From: Gammaproteobacteria bacterium
GTDB lineage: Bacteria > Pseudomonadota > Gammaproteobacteria > Pseudomonadales > Halieaceae
NCBI GenBank assembly: GCA_030427085.1
Contig: JAUHXH010000001.1
Location: forward strand, 310,001-374,000
Length of the DNA stretch: 64,000 nucleotides
Direction of reading: 5' to 3'
Of this stretch, positions 32,080 to 40,993 are shown piece after piece. The position numbers and the translations under genes were made by a program. Position 1 is the first letter of the stretch. Each line of letters starts with the position of its first letter. The notes under the pieces are model-generated. The model was not told the origin of the DNA and searched no databases. It saw only the letters and a program-made list of their open reading frames with translations.

Positions 32080-33237
32080 TCAGGTCAGTAAGCGCTCCAA
32101 CAAGCGCAGGTAAACCGCCGTGAGTTGCCCGAGGTCGTCCACCGAGACACATTCGTCCACTTTGTGGATGGTCGCGTTGATCGGGCCGAGTTCCAACACC
32201 TCCACGCCGTAGGGCGCAATAAAACGGCCATCGGAGGTGCCGCCACTGGTGGAGAGCGTGGTTTCGCGGCCGGTGACTTCACGAATGGCGGCTGTGGTGG
32301 CTTCCACCAGGGCGCCACCGGGGGTCAGGAAGGGCTGGCCGTTGAGCTTCCAGACCAGGTCGTAATTCAGGCCGTGAGCGTTCAACACTGCTTCGGTGCG
32401 CTCGCGCAACTGCGTGTCAGTGAGCGCGGTTGAGAAGCGAAAGTTGAACTGGATTTCAACGTTCCCGGGGATCACATTGGTCGCGCCGGTACCGCCATTG
32501 ATGTTGGAAATCTGGAAGCTGGTGGGTGGGAAAAATTCGTTGCCCTGATCCCATTCAATGGCGCTCAACTCAGTCAGGGCCGGTAGCGCGCGATGTATCG
32601 GGTTGTCTGCCAGGTGGGGGTAGGCAATGTGTCCCTGCACACCCTCAACAGTCAAGATGGCGCCGAGGGAGCCGCGGCGGCCGTTTTTCACCACATCACC
32701 AAGTTGCTCGGTGCTGGACGGTTCACCGACCAGGCACCAATCGATTTTCTCACCCCGTTGGTGCAGGTGTTCCATTACCTTGACCGTGCCGTTCAGCGCC
32801 GGGCCTTCCTCGTCGCTGGTGATCAGGAACCCGATGCGGCCGCGGTGTCCAGGATGTGCCGCCACAAAGGCCTCGCACGCCACAATCATGGCGGCCAGGC
32901 TGCCTTTCATGTCGGCTGCGCCCCGGCCGTGGAGCATGCCGTCCTGCACGGTAGGCTCAAAGGGCGGTGTTTGCCAGTGCGCCGGATCGCCGGTGGGCAC
33001 AACGTCGGTGTGGCCGGCGAACACGAACAGGGGGCCGGCATCCCCACGCGTGGCCCAGAAGTTGGACACTTCCTCGAACGGCAGCGCTTCACAATCAAAT
33101 CCGATCGCGCTCAGACGTTCGCACATCAGTGCCTGGCAGCCAGCATCCTCCGGTGTGATGGAGGCGCGCTGCATGAGTGATACGGCCAGTGCCAGGGTGT
33201 CCTGCAGCAGGCTGGAGGCTTCGGGAGTGTGTGGCAT
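32080..33237 (-). CDS. dapE: Succinyl-diaminopimelate desuccinylase
   Basis: This 385-residue M20-family zinc amidohydrolase releases succinate from N-succinyl-LL-diaminopimelate in the succinylase branch. It has [10 protein letters not shown] (metal His/Asp, about 80-89) and [12 protein letters not shown] (catalytic and metal Glu). Length and the SGGTSDGRF motif (about 333-341) match DapE rather than ArgE. It starts 1 base after dapD, so dapD-dapE are one unit, led by the ArsC/Spx-like gene. Confidence 0.96.
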   Translation of the reverse strand: MPHTPEASSLLQDTLALAVSLMQRASITPEDAGCQALMCERLSAIGFDCEALPFEEVSNFWATRGDAGPLFVFAGHTDVVPTGDPAHWQTPPFEPTVQDGMLHGRGAADMKGSLAAMIVACEAFVAAHPGHRGRIGFLITSDEEGPALNGTVKVMEHLHQRGEKIDWCLVGEPSSTEQLGDVVKNGRRGSLGAILTVEGVQGHIAYPHLADNPIHRALPALTELSAIEWDQGNEFFPPTSFQISNINGGTGATNVIPGNVEIQFNFRFSTALTDTQLRERTEAVLNAHGLNYDLVWKLNGQPFLTPGGALVEATTAAIREVTGRETTLSTSGGTSDGRFIAPYGVEVLELGPINATIHKVDECVSVDDLGQLTAVYLRLLERLLT

Positions 33238-33238
33238 C

Positions 33239-34258
33239 TTAGTTGTGCTTGTGCAGTTCTTCGTTCAGTGCGATGGCGGAGCGGTTGGTGAGGCATTCCA
33301 CTGCGCCGCTTAGGGAGTTACGGCGGAACAGCAGGTCGGATTGACCCATCAGATCGCGGGCGCGCGCCTGGCCAGCTTCGGCGCCGCTGTCGTCCAGCAG
33401 GGTGACTTTGGTGCCAGCGGTGATAAACAGGCCGGACTCCACGGTGCAGCGATCACCGAGCGGGATGCCGATACCGGCGTTGGCACCAATCAGGCAGTTT
33501 TCTCCCACGGAAATGACGATATTGCCGCCACCGGAAAGGGTGCCGATGGTGGAGCAGCCGCCCCCGAGGTCAGACCCGGCGCCAACGAAGACGCCAGCGG
33601 AGATGCGACCCTCGATCATCCCCGGCCCTTCCGTGCCGGCGTTGAAGTTCACAAAGCCCTCGTGCATGACAGTAGTACCTTCGCCGAGGTAGGCGCCCAG
33701 CCGAACACGGGCGGTATGGGCGATACGAACGCCCTTGGGCACCACGTAGTTGGTCATTTTCGGGAACTTGTCCACGCAGGCCACTTCCAGCACGTCGCCG
33801 CGCAGGCGGGCCGCCAATTGGCGCTCGTCGAGCTCATCCAGGTCGATGGCGCCTTCGTTGGTCCAGGCCACATTGCGCAGGACGCCGAATACGCCATCCA
33901 ATGCGATCGCGTGGGGTTTCACCAGTCGGTGCGACAGCAAGTGCAACTTCAGGTAGGCCTCGGGCACATTAGCGGGCGCGGCATCGGATTCCAGCAGGAC
34001 GGCGACCGCCGGGCGGCCGCTGTCGGCCAGGCGTCGAGCCAGTGCAGCCGCGTCCGCGTCGCCAGCCGCGCTCAGTGCTTCGGCCAGCGCAACAAGTTGA
34101 TCGCTGTCCAGAGGTTCTTCGCCTGCAAAGGGGCGCAGCGCCTCGACTAGGGCTGGCGCGGGTGCCAGTGCCGGCTGCGGATAGAAAACTTCCAGCCACT
34201 GTGACTGTTGGTTCCGGGTGCCGACCCCGAGGCCGTAGGCGAATGCTTGATCAGTCAT
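33239..34258 (-). CDS. dapD: Tetrahydrodipicolinate N-succinyltransferase (long form)
   Basis: This 339-residue left-handed beta-helix enzyme succinylates tetrahydrodipicolinate using succinyl-CoA. Hexapeptide repeats run through about 175-290 ([48 protein letters not shown]). It is the longer form known from Pseudomonas and relatives (about 340) rather than the 274-residue E. coli type. It lies between the ArsC/Spx-like gene and dapE on the same strand. Confidence 0.95.
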   Translation of the reverse strand: MTDQAFAYGLGVGTRNQQSQWLEVFYPQPALAPAPALVEALRPFAGEEPLDSDQLVALAEALSAAGDADAAALARRLADSGRPAVAVLLESDAAPANVPEAYLKLHLLSHRLVKPHAIALDGVFGVLRNVAWTNEGAIDLDELDERQLAARLRGDVLEVACVDKFPKMTNYVVPKGVRIAHTARVRLGAYLGEGTTVMHEGFVNFNAGTEGPGMIEGRISAGVFVGAGSDLGGGCSTIGTLSGGGNIVISVGENCLIGANAGIGIPLGDRCTVESGLFITAGTKVTLLDDSGAEAGQARARDLMGQSDLLFRRNSLSGAVECLTNRSAIALNEELHKHN

Positions 34259-34302
34259 GCTGTTCCTTCTTGTGAGCGTACAGTGCTAGCGCGAGTGGAT
34301 AG

Positions 34303-34659
34303 TCAGAGCGTGTGAAGATTGAGGATCTTCTGATAGTTCGCGGCGCTGAATCCCAGGTGCCGCGCTTCGCCCGTATCCAGGACCGGGCGCTTGATCAGGG
34401 TAGGGGCCGCGAGCGCTTCGCGCAGGGCGACCTGCTGGTCCATCGTTTCCCGCACTTCTGGTGACAGCGCCTTCCAGCTTGTGCTGCGGCGATTGATGAC
34501 GGTCTCCCAACCCAATTCGTCCAGCCATTGTTGGAGGCGGTCGCTGTCCAGGCCGTCCTCACGAAAGTCGTGAAATTGATAGTCGACCCCGTGCTGGTCC
34601 AGCCATTTGCGGGCTTTGCGCACAGTGTCGCAGTTTTTGATGCCATAGAGAGTCAGCAC
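34303..34659 (-). CDS. ArsC/Spx-like reductase family protein (YffB-type)
   Basis: This 118-residue thioredoxin-fold protein of the ArsC/Spx/YffB family has an N-terminal YGIKNCDTVRKARKWL with one Cys (residue 9). The arsenate reductases' CX5R loop is not evident, as usual for YffB-like members. The conserved KRPVLDTG segment (about 91-98) is present. Members next to dapD/dapE are common in gammaproteobacteria. The function is uncertain, perhaps glutathione-linked. True arsenate reduction is not supported by an adjacent arsR or arsB. Confidence 0.87.
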   Translation of the reverse strand: MLTLYGIKNCDTVRKARKWLDQHGVDYQFHDFREDGLDSDRLQQWLDELGWETVINRRSTSWKALSPEVRETMDQQVALREALAAPTLIKRPVLDTGEARHLGFSAANYQKILNLHTL

Positions 34660-34723
34660 GGGGGTACTCCGGAACAGACGGAAAAACGCGGCGCGTAGAA
34701 TAGCAATACAGGGCCCCCAAGGC

Positions 34724-34760
34724 CACCGGGTAACCTCTCCGGTCGTGGTTACCCGCGGTG
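34724..34760. repeat. Inverted repeat in divergent ArsC-like/MAPEG spacer
   Basis: GGGTAACC (34728-34735) and GGTTACCC (34747-34754) pair perfectly. Adding CACC and GGTG across a GC bulge extends the stem to 12 bp around an 11-base loop. It lies in a 207-bp divergent spacer, so it could be an operator for either gene or a hairpin in the leader of the minus-strand dap operon. Confidence 0.4.
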
Positions 34761-34866
34761 CTCGCGTCGCCAGTATTCATTCCGGGACGAAGCCGCTAAG
34801 CTGCTATTACAGTTGGCCACACGCTACTGGCACACTCACAGGTAACACGCATAAGAGGATAAGAAA

Positions 34867-35301
34867 ATGCCTGATATAAGCCTTTCCCTGGCAGGCCCTT
34901 TACTGGGCATGTGTTTACTTACCGCGGTGGTATGGACGTGGATGTACGTCACCCGGCTACGCTTTCTTACCAGCAAGGGAATCGATGCGCAGGATCTCGC
35001 CGATGCCCAGGACGTTGTCAGGATCATCCCCGCAACCATCAATGCACCGGCCAACAACCTGCGCAATCTCACCGAGGTGCCGGTGGTGTTCTACGCTGTG
35101 TGCCTGTACCTCATGGTGGCGGGGCAGGTCGACGCGTTTTACCTCAATTGTGCCTGGGCTTTCCTGGGTTTGCGTGTTCTACACAGTCTGGTGCAGTGCA
35201 GCTACAACCGCGTGATGCATCGTTTTGCCGTTTACTCGCTGTCGACCATCATCGTGTGGGTAATGGTGGCGCGCGCCGGACTGGCCTGGTTGTCGACCTG
35301 A
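34867..35301 (+). CDS. MAPEG-family membrane protein
   Basis: This 144-residue protein has four predicted membrane helices (about 7-27, 70-88, 92-108, 118-140) and the MAPEG segment NNLRNLTEVPVVFY (about 64-77). MAPEG proteins in eukaryotes act in eicosanoid and glutathione metabolism; bacterial members are mostly uncharacterised. AGAGGA 8 bases upstream fixes the start. It is alone on the plus strand between two minus-strand operons. Confidence 0.87.
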   Translation: MPDISLSLAGPLLGMCLLTAVVWTWMYVTRLRFLTSKGIDAQDLADAQDVVRIIPATINAPANNLRNLTEVPVVFYAVCLYLMVAGQVDAFYLNCAWAFLGLRVLHSLVQCSYNRVMHRFAVYSLSTIIVWVMVARAGLAWLST

Positions 35302-35314
35302 GTCGTTGTAGTAC

Positions 35315-35968
35315 TCAGGCTTTGCGAATCGCAGGCGGGCGCTTGCGATTCGGATAGCAGTGACGGCAAATACCGCACACGGTGCCATTACAACCCCGTG
35401 CCGTGCAGTGCTCCCGCCCGTAGAAAATGATCTGCAGGTGCAGGTCGTTCCAGCGCTCGCGGCGAAACAGGCGTTTCAGGTCCTTCTCGGTCTGGGTGAC
35501 GTTCTTGCCGTTGGTCAGGCCCCAGCGTTGTGCCAGTCGGTGGATGTGGGTATCGACCGGGAAGGCCGGCACACCAAAGGCCTGAGCCATCACCACGCTG
35601 GCGGTTTTGTGCCCCACACCGGGCAAGGTTTCGAGGGCGGCCATATCAGCCGGTACTTCGCCGCCGTGCTGTTCCAGTAGCATTTCGCTCAGGCGATGCA
35701 CTGCTTTTGACTTCTGCGGTGACAGTCCACAGGGACGAATAATGTCCTGAATGTCTGCCACCGACTGTGCCGCCATATCCAGCGGGTTGTCCGCCAGCGT
35801 AAACAGTGCCGGGGTCACTTGGTTGACGCGGGCGTCGGTGCACTGGGCAGAGAGCAATACGGCAACCAGCAGGGTGTAGGGGTCGGTGTGATCCAGCGGC
35901 ACGGGTGGGTCCGGATACAGGGCCTGCAGGGTGGTGTCGATGTATTCAACCCGCTCGGCTTTTAACAC
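35315..35968 (-). CDS. nth: Endonuclease III-type DNA glycosylase with atypical cysteine cluster
   Basis: This 217-residue base-excision glycosylase/AP lyase has the catalytic Lys in a helix-hairpin-helix (LPGVGHKTASVV) and the catalytic Asp in FPVDTHIHRL. Canonical Nth has an iron-sulfur site of spacing C-X6-C-X2-C-X5-C. Here the C-terminus has Cys at about 188, 193, 198, 201 and 204 (spacing 4-4-2-2), so one expected Cys (about 195) is Gly while two others are added. The start is a GTG preceded by GGAAGG; no in-frame ATG gives a family-like N-terminus. It follows dapC by 25 bases. Confidence 0.88.
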   Translation of the reverse strand: MLKAERVEYIDTTLQALYPDPPVPLDHTDPYTLLVAVLLSAQCTDARVNQVTPALFTLADNPLDMAAQSVADIQDIIRPCGLSPQKSKAVHRLSEMLLEQHGGEVPADMAALETLPGVGHKTASVVMAQAFGVPAFPVDTHIHRLAQRWGLTNGKNVTQTEKDLKRLFRRERWNDLHLQIIFYGREHCTARGCNGTVCGICRHCYPNRKRPPAIRKA

Positions 35969-35993
35969 GGTGCGATGCCTTCCATTGCGAGAT

Positions 35994-37184
35994 TCAGTAC
36001 TGCTCGATGTGTTGCACAATTCGCCGAGCTGCTTCTTCACAGCTGGCCAGTGGTGCCACCAGCGCCATCCGGATATGGTTGGCGCCGGGATTGCCGTGTT
36101 GGGCTTCACGCCCGAGGAAGCTGCCGGGTAACACTGTGACGTGTTGGGATTCGTACAGCGCGCGACTGAAATCGACGTCGCTGATCGGAGTCTGAGGCCA
36201 GAGGTAGAAGCCCGCATCCGGCGCGCTCACCGGCAATGCATCGCCGAGTATAGCCAGCACTCGAGCAAACTTTTCACGGTACAGCGCACGATTAGCGATC
36301 ACATGCGATTCGTCATCCCAGGCCACCTGGCTAGCTAGCTGATGGTGGAGTGGCATGGCGCAGCCGTGGTAAGTGCGGTAGGTCAGGAATCGCGCCAGTA
36401 TGTCGGCGTCGCCCGCAACAAAGCCGGAGCGCAGGCCCGGCAGGTTGGACCGTTTTGACAGGCTGTGAAATACCACGCACTGGCGGTAGTCGTTGTCACC
36501 CAGTTCTGCGCAAGCTTGCAACAGGCCCGGGGGCGCTTGATTTTCATCGGGGTAAAGCTCCGAATAGCACTCGTCGGAGGCGATTACGAAGTCGAACTCC
36601 CGCGCGCGCTCAATCAGCCATTTCAGCGTTTCCAGGGGAATCACGGCGCCCGTCGGGTTGCCCGGACTGCACAGATAGAGCAACTGGCAGTTACGCCACT
36701 GATCGTCGGTCACCGCCTCGAAGTCAGGTAGCCACTGTAGCTCCGGGCGACAGTCCACATACACTGGCGTGGCACCGGCCAGCAGCGCCGCGCCCTCATA
36801 GATCTGGTAGAAGGGGTTGGGGCAGATCACCGTCGCGCCAGGATCGCGGCTGACCACCGCCTGCGCCAGCGCAAACAAGGCCTCGCGCGTCCCGTTTACC
36901 GGTAATACCTGCTGGTCGGCGTCGATGCCCTGCAGTTTGAAGCGTCGACAGAGCCAGTTCGCAATGGACTCCCGCAGCGCCACCGAGCCGGCGGTGGCAG
37001 GATAGCGCGAGAGCAGGTCGAGATTGTCGGCCAGGGCGCGAGCAACAAATTCAGGCGCGGCATGCTGAGGTTCGCCAATGGACAGACGAATGTCGCTCAA
37101 TGACGACGGCGGTGAGGCGCCCTCAAACAGCGTGCGCAGCCGCTGGAAAGGGTAGGGCTGCAGTCGATCGAGGTCAGGATTCAC
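35994..37184 (-). CDS. dapC: Succinyldiaminopimelate transaminase
   Basis: This 396-residue class I PLP aminotransferase converts N-succinyl-2-amino-6-ketopimelate to succinyl-DAP. The PLP Lys is in HSLSKRSNLPGLRSGF (about residue 241); upstream PGNPTGAVI and the SDECYSELY motif hold cofactor-contact residues. GlnD/Map neighbours and proteobacterial DapC similarity support this over other aminotransferases. The GTG start lies within the end of glnD (11-base overlap). Confidence 0.92.
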   Translation of the reverse strand: MNPDLDRLQPYPFQRLRTLFEGASPPSSLSDIRLSIGEPQHAAPEFVARALADNLDLLSRYPATAGSVALRESIANWLCRRFKLQGIDADQQVLPVNGTREALFALAQAVVSRDPGATVICPNPFYQIYEGAALLAGATPVYVDCRPELQWLPDFEAVTDDQWRNCQLLYLCSPGNPTGAVIPLETLKWLIERAREFDFVIASDECYSELYPDENQAPPGLLQACAELGDNDYRQCVVFHSLSKRSNLPGLRSGFVAGDADILARFLTYRTYHGCAMPLHHQLASQVAWDDESHVIANRALYREKFARVLAILGDALPVSAPDAGFYLWPQTPISDVDFSRALYESQHVTVLPGSFLGREAQHGNPGANHIRMALVAPLASCEEAARRIVQHIEQY

Positions 37185-39861
37185 TGTTGGATCTCACGTC
37201 CAGAAGTTCACGTATGTCCGCCTGGATTTGTTCGCACAGGGTGGGGTCGGCGATGGGGTTGCCGGCCCGATCGGTGATGAAGAACACATCCTCCACCCGT
37301 TCGCCCAGGGTTTGAATCTTGGCGGCTTGCAGGTCGATGCCATAGCGGGCGAACACCGTGCCGACACGCGCCAGTAATCCCGGTCGGTCCGGAGCGGAGA
37401 CTTCCAGCACGCTGAGCTGTTTACTCTCATCCACTACCAACTGGGTCACAGTGGGGAGCGGGAAAGACTGCATCTGCCGGGGTGTGCGGCGTTGTACGAT
37501 CTCACCGTAATTTTCGCCGTCGTCGAGCAGGGCGTTGGTCAGGTGGCCACAGATGTGCCGCAGCCGGCCGGTGTCGTCACTGATGGACGCGCCGCTGGAG
37601 TCGAGTACGAAAAAGGTGTCCAGGCTGCGACCGGTGCCGGAGCTGTAGATGCGGGCGTCCTGCACTGACAGGTCGAGCTGCTCCAGTTCGGCACAAATGG
37701 TGGCAAACAGTAGGGAGCGACCCGCGGCGTGTACGAATATTTGTGTGGCCCCTTCAAAGCCGGACTCGTTGCCCGGTTTGGCCAGCACCAGGGGGGCATC
37801 CGTATTGCCGTGAGCGGCGATGGATTCCGTGTGCCAGGCGATGTCCTCGGCTTTTTCCCGCAGGAAGTAGTCTTCGCCACCGCCTTCCCAGATGGCATCG
37901 ACTTCCTCAGGCAGGAAGCCGCGGTCCTGGAGCAGGTTCATTGCCGTACGACGGGTATTGTCGATCAACTCCTGCTTGTCGATAGGGTTTTCCAGCCCCC
38001 GGCGCAGCGCCCGGGTGGTTTCCGTGTAGAGTTGGCGCATCAGGGTGGCGCGCCAGGCATTCCACAAATCCGGGTTGGTGGCGTTGATATCTGCCACGGT
38101 CAGCACGAACAGGTAGTCCAGGTGAAGCTGGTCCGACACATGGGAGGCGAACTGTTGGATCACGTCTGGATCTGAAATGTCCTTACGCTGGGCCACACCC
38201 GACATCAGCAGGTGGTTGCGCACCAGCCACACCACCAGATTGGAGTCGACCTGATTCAGGCCGTGGCGGCGGCAGAAATGCGCTGCATCCACGGCGCCCA
38301 ACTCCGAGTGGTCGCCGCCGCGCCCCTTGCCGATGTCGTGGTAGAGCCCGGCGATGTAGAGCAGCTCCGGTCGCGGTAAACGCTTCGCAACGCGGCAGGT
38401 AATGGGGAAGCGCTCCTGGGACTCGGGGTAGTGGAAGCGGCGCATGTGTTTCACCACTTCCAGGGTGTGGGCGTCCACTGTATAGGCGTGGAACAGGTCG
38501 TGCTGCATCTGCCCGACGATAACGCCGAATTCCGGCAGGTAGCGGCCCAGAATGCCGGTACGAGACATGCGGCGCAGCTGCTGGGCCACACGGACTGGCG
38601 CGCGCAGGATTTCCAGAAAGGTCTTCTGGTTGACGTGGTCAGCCCGGAAGGCGTCGTCAATCAGGGCGCTGCCTTCGCGCAGCAGGCGCAAGGTGGGGGC
38701 GCCCACGTCCTTGATCTCCTCGCGCTGTGCGCAGACCAGGAAGATACGCAGCAGAGCTTCGGGCTTGCGATGGAACAGGTCGTCTTCGCGTGCGTCGAGG
38801 TAGCCGTTGTTGAGCACAAAGTCCTCGTCCACTTCGATCTGTTGCGCGGCGCTATCCGGGTGCAGGATGGCCTGGTCGAAGTTGCGCATGGCTACGTCGT
38901 TGAGTTGCCCCAGGGCCATCGCCCAGCGGTAGTAGACCTGCATGAACTGTTCAACGGCGAGTCGTTCGTCAGAGTCTTCACAACCCCATAGCTTTGCCAG
39001 TTCGCGCTGGTGGTCAAATAGCAGCCGGTCTTCTTCGCGGCCGGTAATCATGTGCAGCGCATAGCGCACCTGCCACATGAACTCGCGCCCGCTGTTCAGC
39101 ATCTGCAACTCTTCGTCGCTGAGGAAGGTGTCGCCCTGCAACTCCTCCAGGTTGTTTACGCCGTAATGCCTTTGCGCCACCCAGCCAATAAGTTGTACGT
39201 CTCGCAGGCCGCCGGGCGAACTTTTGACATTGGGTTCGAGGTTGTACTCGGTGTCGGCAAACTTGCCGTGCCGCGCCTGTTGCTCGGCCAGCTTGGCGGC
39301 GAAGAACTCGGCACTGGGCCACAGGCGGTCGGGGCCGATGGCTGCCTGCATGTCGCTGAACAGGCGCGCGCAGCCACACAGCAGGCGAGCCTCCATCATA
39401 TTGGTGAGCACGGTAATGTCCGCCGCCCCCTGCTGTGCACATTCTTCTACAGTGCGCACGCTGTGGCCCACCTGTAATCCGATGTCCCATAGCTGGGTCA
39501 GGAAGGCTTCCAGTACACCTTCGGGTGGTGGCTCTTCCCCCGGCAATAGAAAAAGCAGGTCGATATCTGAGGCGGGGTGCAACTCTCCGCGCCCGTATCC
39601 GCCCACAGCCACCAGCGCAATATCGGAGCCGCGCCAGTTCGCCTGCTGCCACAGTCCCTGCAGCAGGGCGTCAACGAACAGCGCCCGCCAGTGGATCAGA
39701 TGGTGGATGTCTTCGCCCTGCCGGAAGCGTTCATGCAGGGCTTCAGTGGTGTGGGCGATAGCGTGTTTGCACACCGGGACGGTGGAACCGTCCGTCAGGG
39801 CAAGGCGGAAAGCCTCTGCGTCGAACAGGTCGGCGGGGAGGGCGGGTAGCTCAGCTTGCAT
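37174..39861 (-). CDS. glnD: Bifunctional PII uridylyltransferase/uridylyl-removing enzyme
   Basis: This 895-residue nitrogen sensor uridylylates PII proteins when glutamine is low and removes UMP when it is high. The nucleotidyltransferase motif GGYGRGELHPASDID is at residues 87-101, the HD domain (LYHDIGKGRGGDHSELG) is in the middle, and two ACT domains lie at the C-terminus (VFVHAAGRSLLFATICAELE; then VLEVSAPDRPGLLARVGTVF). It is co-directional with map (6 bases apart) and dapC (overlapping). Length matches family members (about 890-900). Confidence 0.97.
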   Translation of the reverse strand: MQAELPALPADLFDAEAFRLALTDGSTVPVCKHAIAHTTEALHERFRQGEDIHHLIHWRALFVDALLQGLWQQANWRGSDIALVAVGGYGRGELHPASDIDLLFLLPGEEPPPEGVLEAFLTQLWDIGLQVGHSVRTVEECAQQGAADITVLTNMMEARLLCGCARLFSDMQAAIGPDRLWPSAEFFAAKLAEQQARHGKFADTEYNLEPNVKSSPGGLRDVQLIGWVAQRHYGVNNLEELQGDTFLSDEELQMLNSGREFMWQVRYALHMITGREEDRLLFDHQRELAKLWGCEDSDERLAVEQFMQVYYRWAMALGQLNDVAMRNFDQAILHPDSAAQQIEVDEDFVLNNGYLDAREDDLFHRKPEALLRIFLVCAQREEIKDVGAPTLRLLREGSALIDDAFRADHVNQKTFLEILRAPVRVAQQLRRMSRTGILGRYLPEFGVIVGQMQHDLFHAYTVDAHTLEVVKHMRRFHYPESQERFPITCRVAKRLPRPELLYIAGLYHDIGKGRGGDHSELGAVDAAHFCRRHGLNQVDSNLVVWLVRNHLLMSGVAQRKDISDPDVIQQFASHVSDQLHLDYLFVLTVADINATNPDLWNAWRATLMRQLYTETTRALRRGLENPIDKQELIDNTRRTAMNLLQDRGFLPEEVDAIWEGGGEDYFLREKAEDIAWHTESIAAHGNTDAPLVLAKPGNESGFEGATQIFVHAAGRSLLFATICAELEQLDLSVQDARIYSSGTGRSLDTFFVLDSSGASISDDTGRLRHICGHLTNALLDDGENYGEIVQRRTPRQMQSFPLPTVTQLVVDESKQLSVLEVSAPDRPGLLARVGTVFARYGIDLQAAKIQTLGERVEDVFFITDRAGNPIADPTLCEQIQADIRELLDVRSNSES

Positions 39862-39867
39862 TCGGGC

Positions 39868-40641
39868 TCAGAACGGTTCGTTGCTGCGGCGCGTAAAGAT
39901 CTCGCATCCGTCTTCGGTGACGCCCAGGGTGTGCTCCCACTGGGCAGAGAGGCGGCCGTCGCGCGTGGTAACGGTCCAGCCATCTTTTTTGTTCAGCCGG
40001 GTCTGGCGCTTGCCGGCGTTGATCATCGGTTCGATGGTGAAGGTCATGCCCGGTTCCAGCACCAGCCCACTACCTTTTCGGCCGTAATGCAGCACCTGTG
40101 GGTCCTCGTGGAACACGCGGCCGATCCCGTGACCGCAGTACTCCCGAACCACTGAGTAGTAGTTCTTCTCCGCATGGGTCTGGATGACGTGGCCGATATC
40201 CCCGAGCGTGGTGCCGGGGCGCACAATCTCCAGGGCCTTGTACAGGCACTCCTGGGTCACCTGGATCAGGCGCTGGGCGTGTTGCGGTACGTCACCCACG
40301 CACACCATGATGCTGGTGTCGCCGTGGTAGGCGTCCTTGATCACGGTGACGTCGATATTGATGATATCGCCGTTCTTCAGCTTCTTGGTGTCGGAGGGAA
40401 TGCCGTGGCAAACCACATCATTGACCGAGGTGCAGATAGAGCGGGGGAAGCCGTTGTAGTTCAGCGGCGCCGGAATGGCGGCCAACTTCCCGGTGATGTA
40501 TTCATGGCAGATGCGATCCAGCTCGCCGGTGGTGATACCGGGTTGCACGTGGGGCTCAATCATTTCGAGAACTTCCGCCGCCATCGCGCCGGCGACCCGC
40601 ATCTTCTCGATCTCTTCTTGAGATTTAATGTTAACTGCCAT
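39868..40641 (-). CDS. map: Methionine aminopeptidase, type I
   Basis: This 257-residue M24A metallopeptidase removes the initiator Met from nascent proteins. Metal ligands are visible in INIDVTVIKDAYHGDTS (two Asp), CGHGIGRVFHE (His) and FTIEPMI (Glu), with a final Glu in WEHTLGVTEDG. The start is the Met before AVNIKSQEEIEKMR; an upstream in-frame extension is not family-like. It is divergent from rpsB, the usual arrangement. Confidence 0.96.
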   Translation of the reverse strand: MAVNIKSQEEIEKMRVAGAMAAEVLEMIEPHVQPGITTGELDRICHEYITGKLAAIPAPLNYNGFPRSICTSVNDVVCHGIPSDTKKLKNGDIINIDVTVIKDAYHGDTSIMVCVGDVPQHAQRLIQVTQECLYKALEIVRPGTTLGDIGHVIQTHAEKNYYSVVREYCGHGIGRVFHEDPQVLHYGRKGSGLVLEPGMTFTIEPMINAGKRQTRLNKKDGWTVTTRDGRLSAQWEHTLGVTEDGCEIFTRRSNEPF

Positions 40642-40647
40642 TTCTAA

Positions 40648-40680
40648 CTCATTGATAAATATATAAATAGATTGCCCGTG
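40648..40680 (-). promoter_or_regulatory. AT-rich probable promoter region of map-glnD-dapC-nth
   Basis: Immediately upstream of map on the minus strand is an AT stretch containing overlapping TATATA/TATATT boxes, standing out against GC-rich flanks. No clear -35 could be placed. It is the likely -10 zone of the map operon. Confidence 0.3.
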
Positions 40681-40806
40681 CACCACGAGGTATCACAGCG
40701 CGTCGGTTCAGGGCCGCACATTCTACCCCAGAACGGGCCGCGATCGCTGCCCGGCCAGGCGCGTTCCGCGCCGGGAGCCGGCGCCGGACGGGAAGTTCGC
40801 TCATGC

Positions 40807-40835
40807 TTTATTCCCCTGGCTTGTTGTGGTATAAA
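40807..40835 (+). promoter_or_regulatory. Sigma70-like promoter of rpsB-tsf
   Basis: An extended -10 (TGGTATAAA, core 40830-40835) lies 17 bases after a weak -35-like TTTATT (40807-40812). Start of transcription would be near 40842, giving a leader of about 150 bases before rpsB. The rest of the 352-bp map-rpsB spacer holds this leader and the map promoter region. Confidence 0.5.
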
Positions 40836-40841
40836 GCGCGC

Positions 40842-40993
40842 CTCTCGACGGGGGTGGGCCTCAGGCCATGCTTTTTCAGTCGGGAGAAACCAACAATACG
40901 CACACATATCGCAACCCGCTCCAGGGTGCCGGCCTGGCCGGTTTGGTGTCGGGGATATGTGGAGGATTAACCCGTTACAAGGTAACTACTATT
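40842..40993 (+). promoter_or_regulatory. Candidate S2 autoregulatory mRNA leader of rpsB
   Basis: Gammaproteobacterial rpsB leaders fold into a structure to which ribosomal protein S2 binds to repress its own synthesis. Here about 150 untranslated bases contain a GC-rich stem around CCGGCCTGGCCGG and the segment GGGGATATGTGGAGGATTAA near the 3' end. The fold itself was not computed. No alternative use for so long a leader is evident. Confidence 0.45.

Noticed and set aside
34303-34659. Arsenate reductase assignment for the ArsC-like gene
   Set aside because: No CX5R loop was evident and no ars neighbours; the dapD/dapE context fits the YffB-type family.
40868-40993. In-frame upstream extension of rpsB from an earlier ATG (42 codons)
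   Set aside because: S2 proteins start at the [10 protein letters not shown]-like position; the extension lies in the expected regulatory leader and is not conserved in type.
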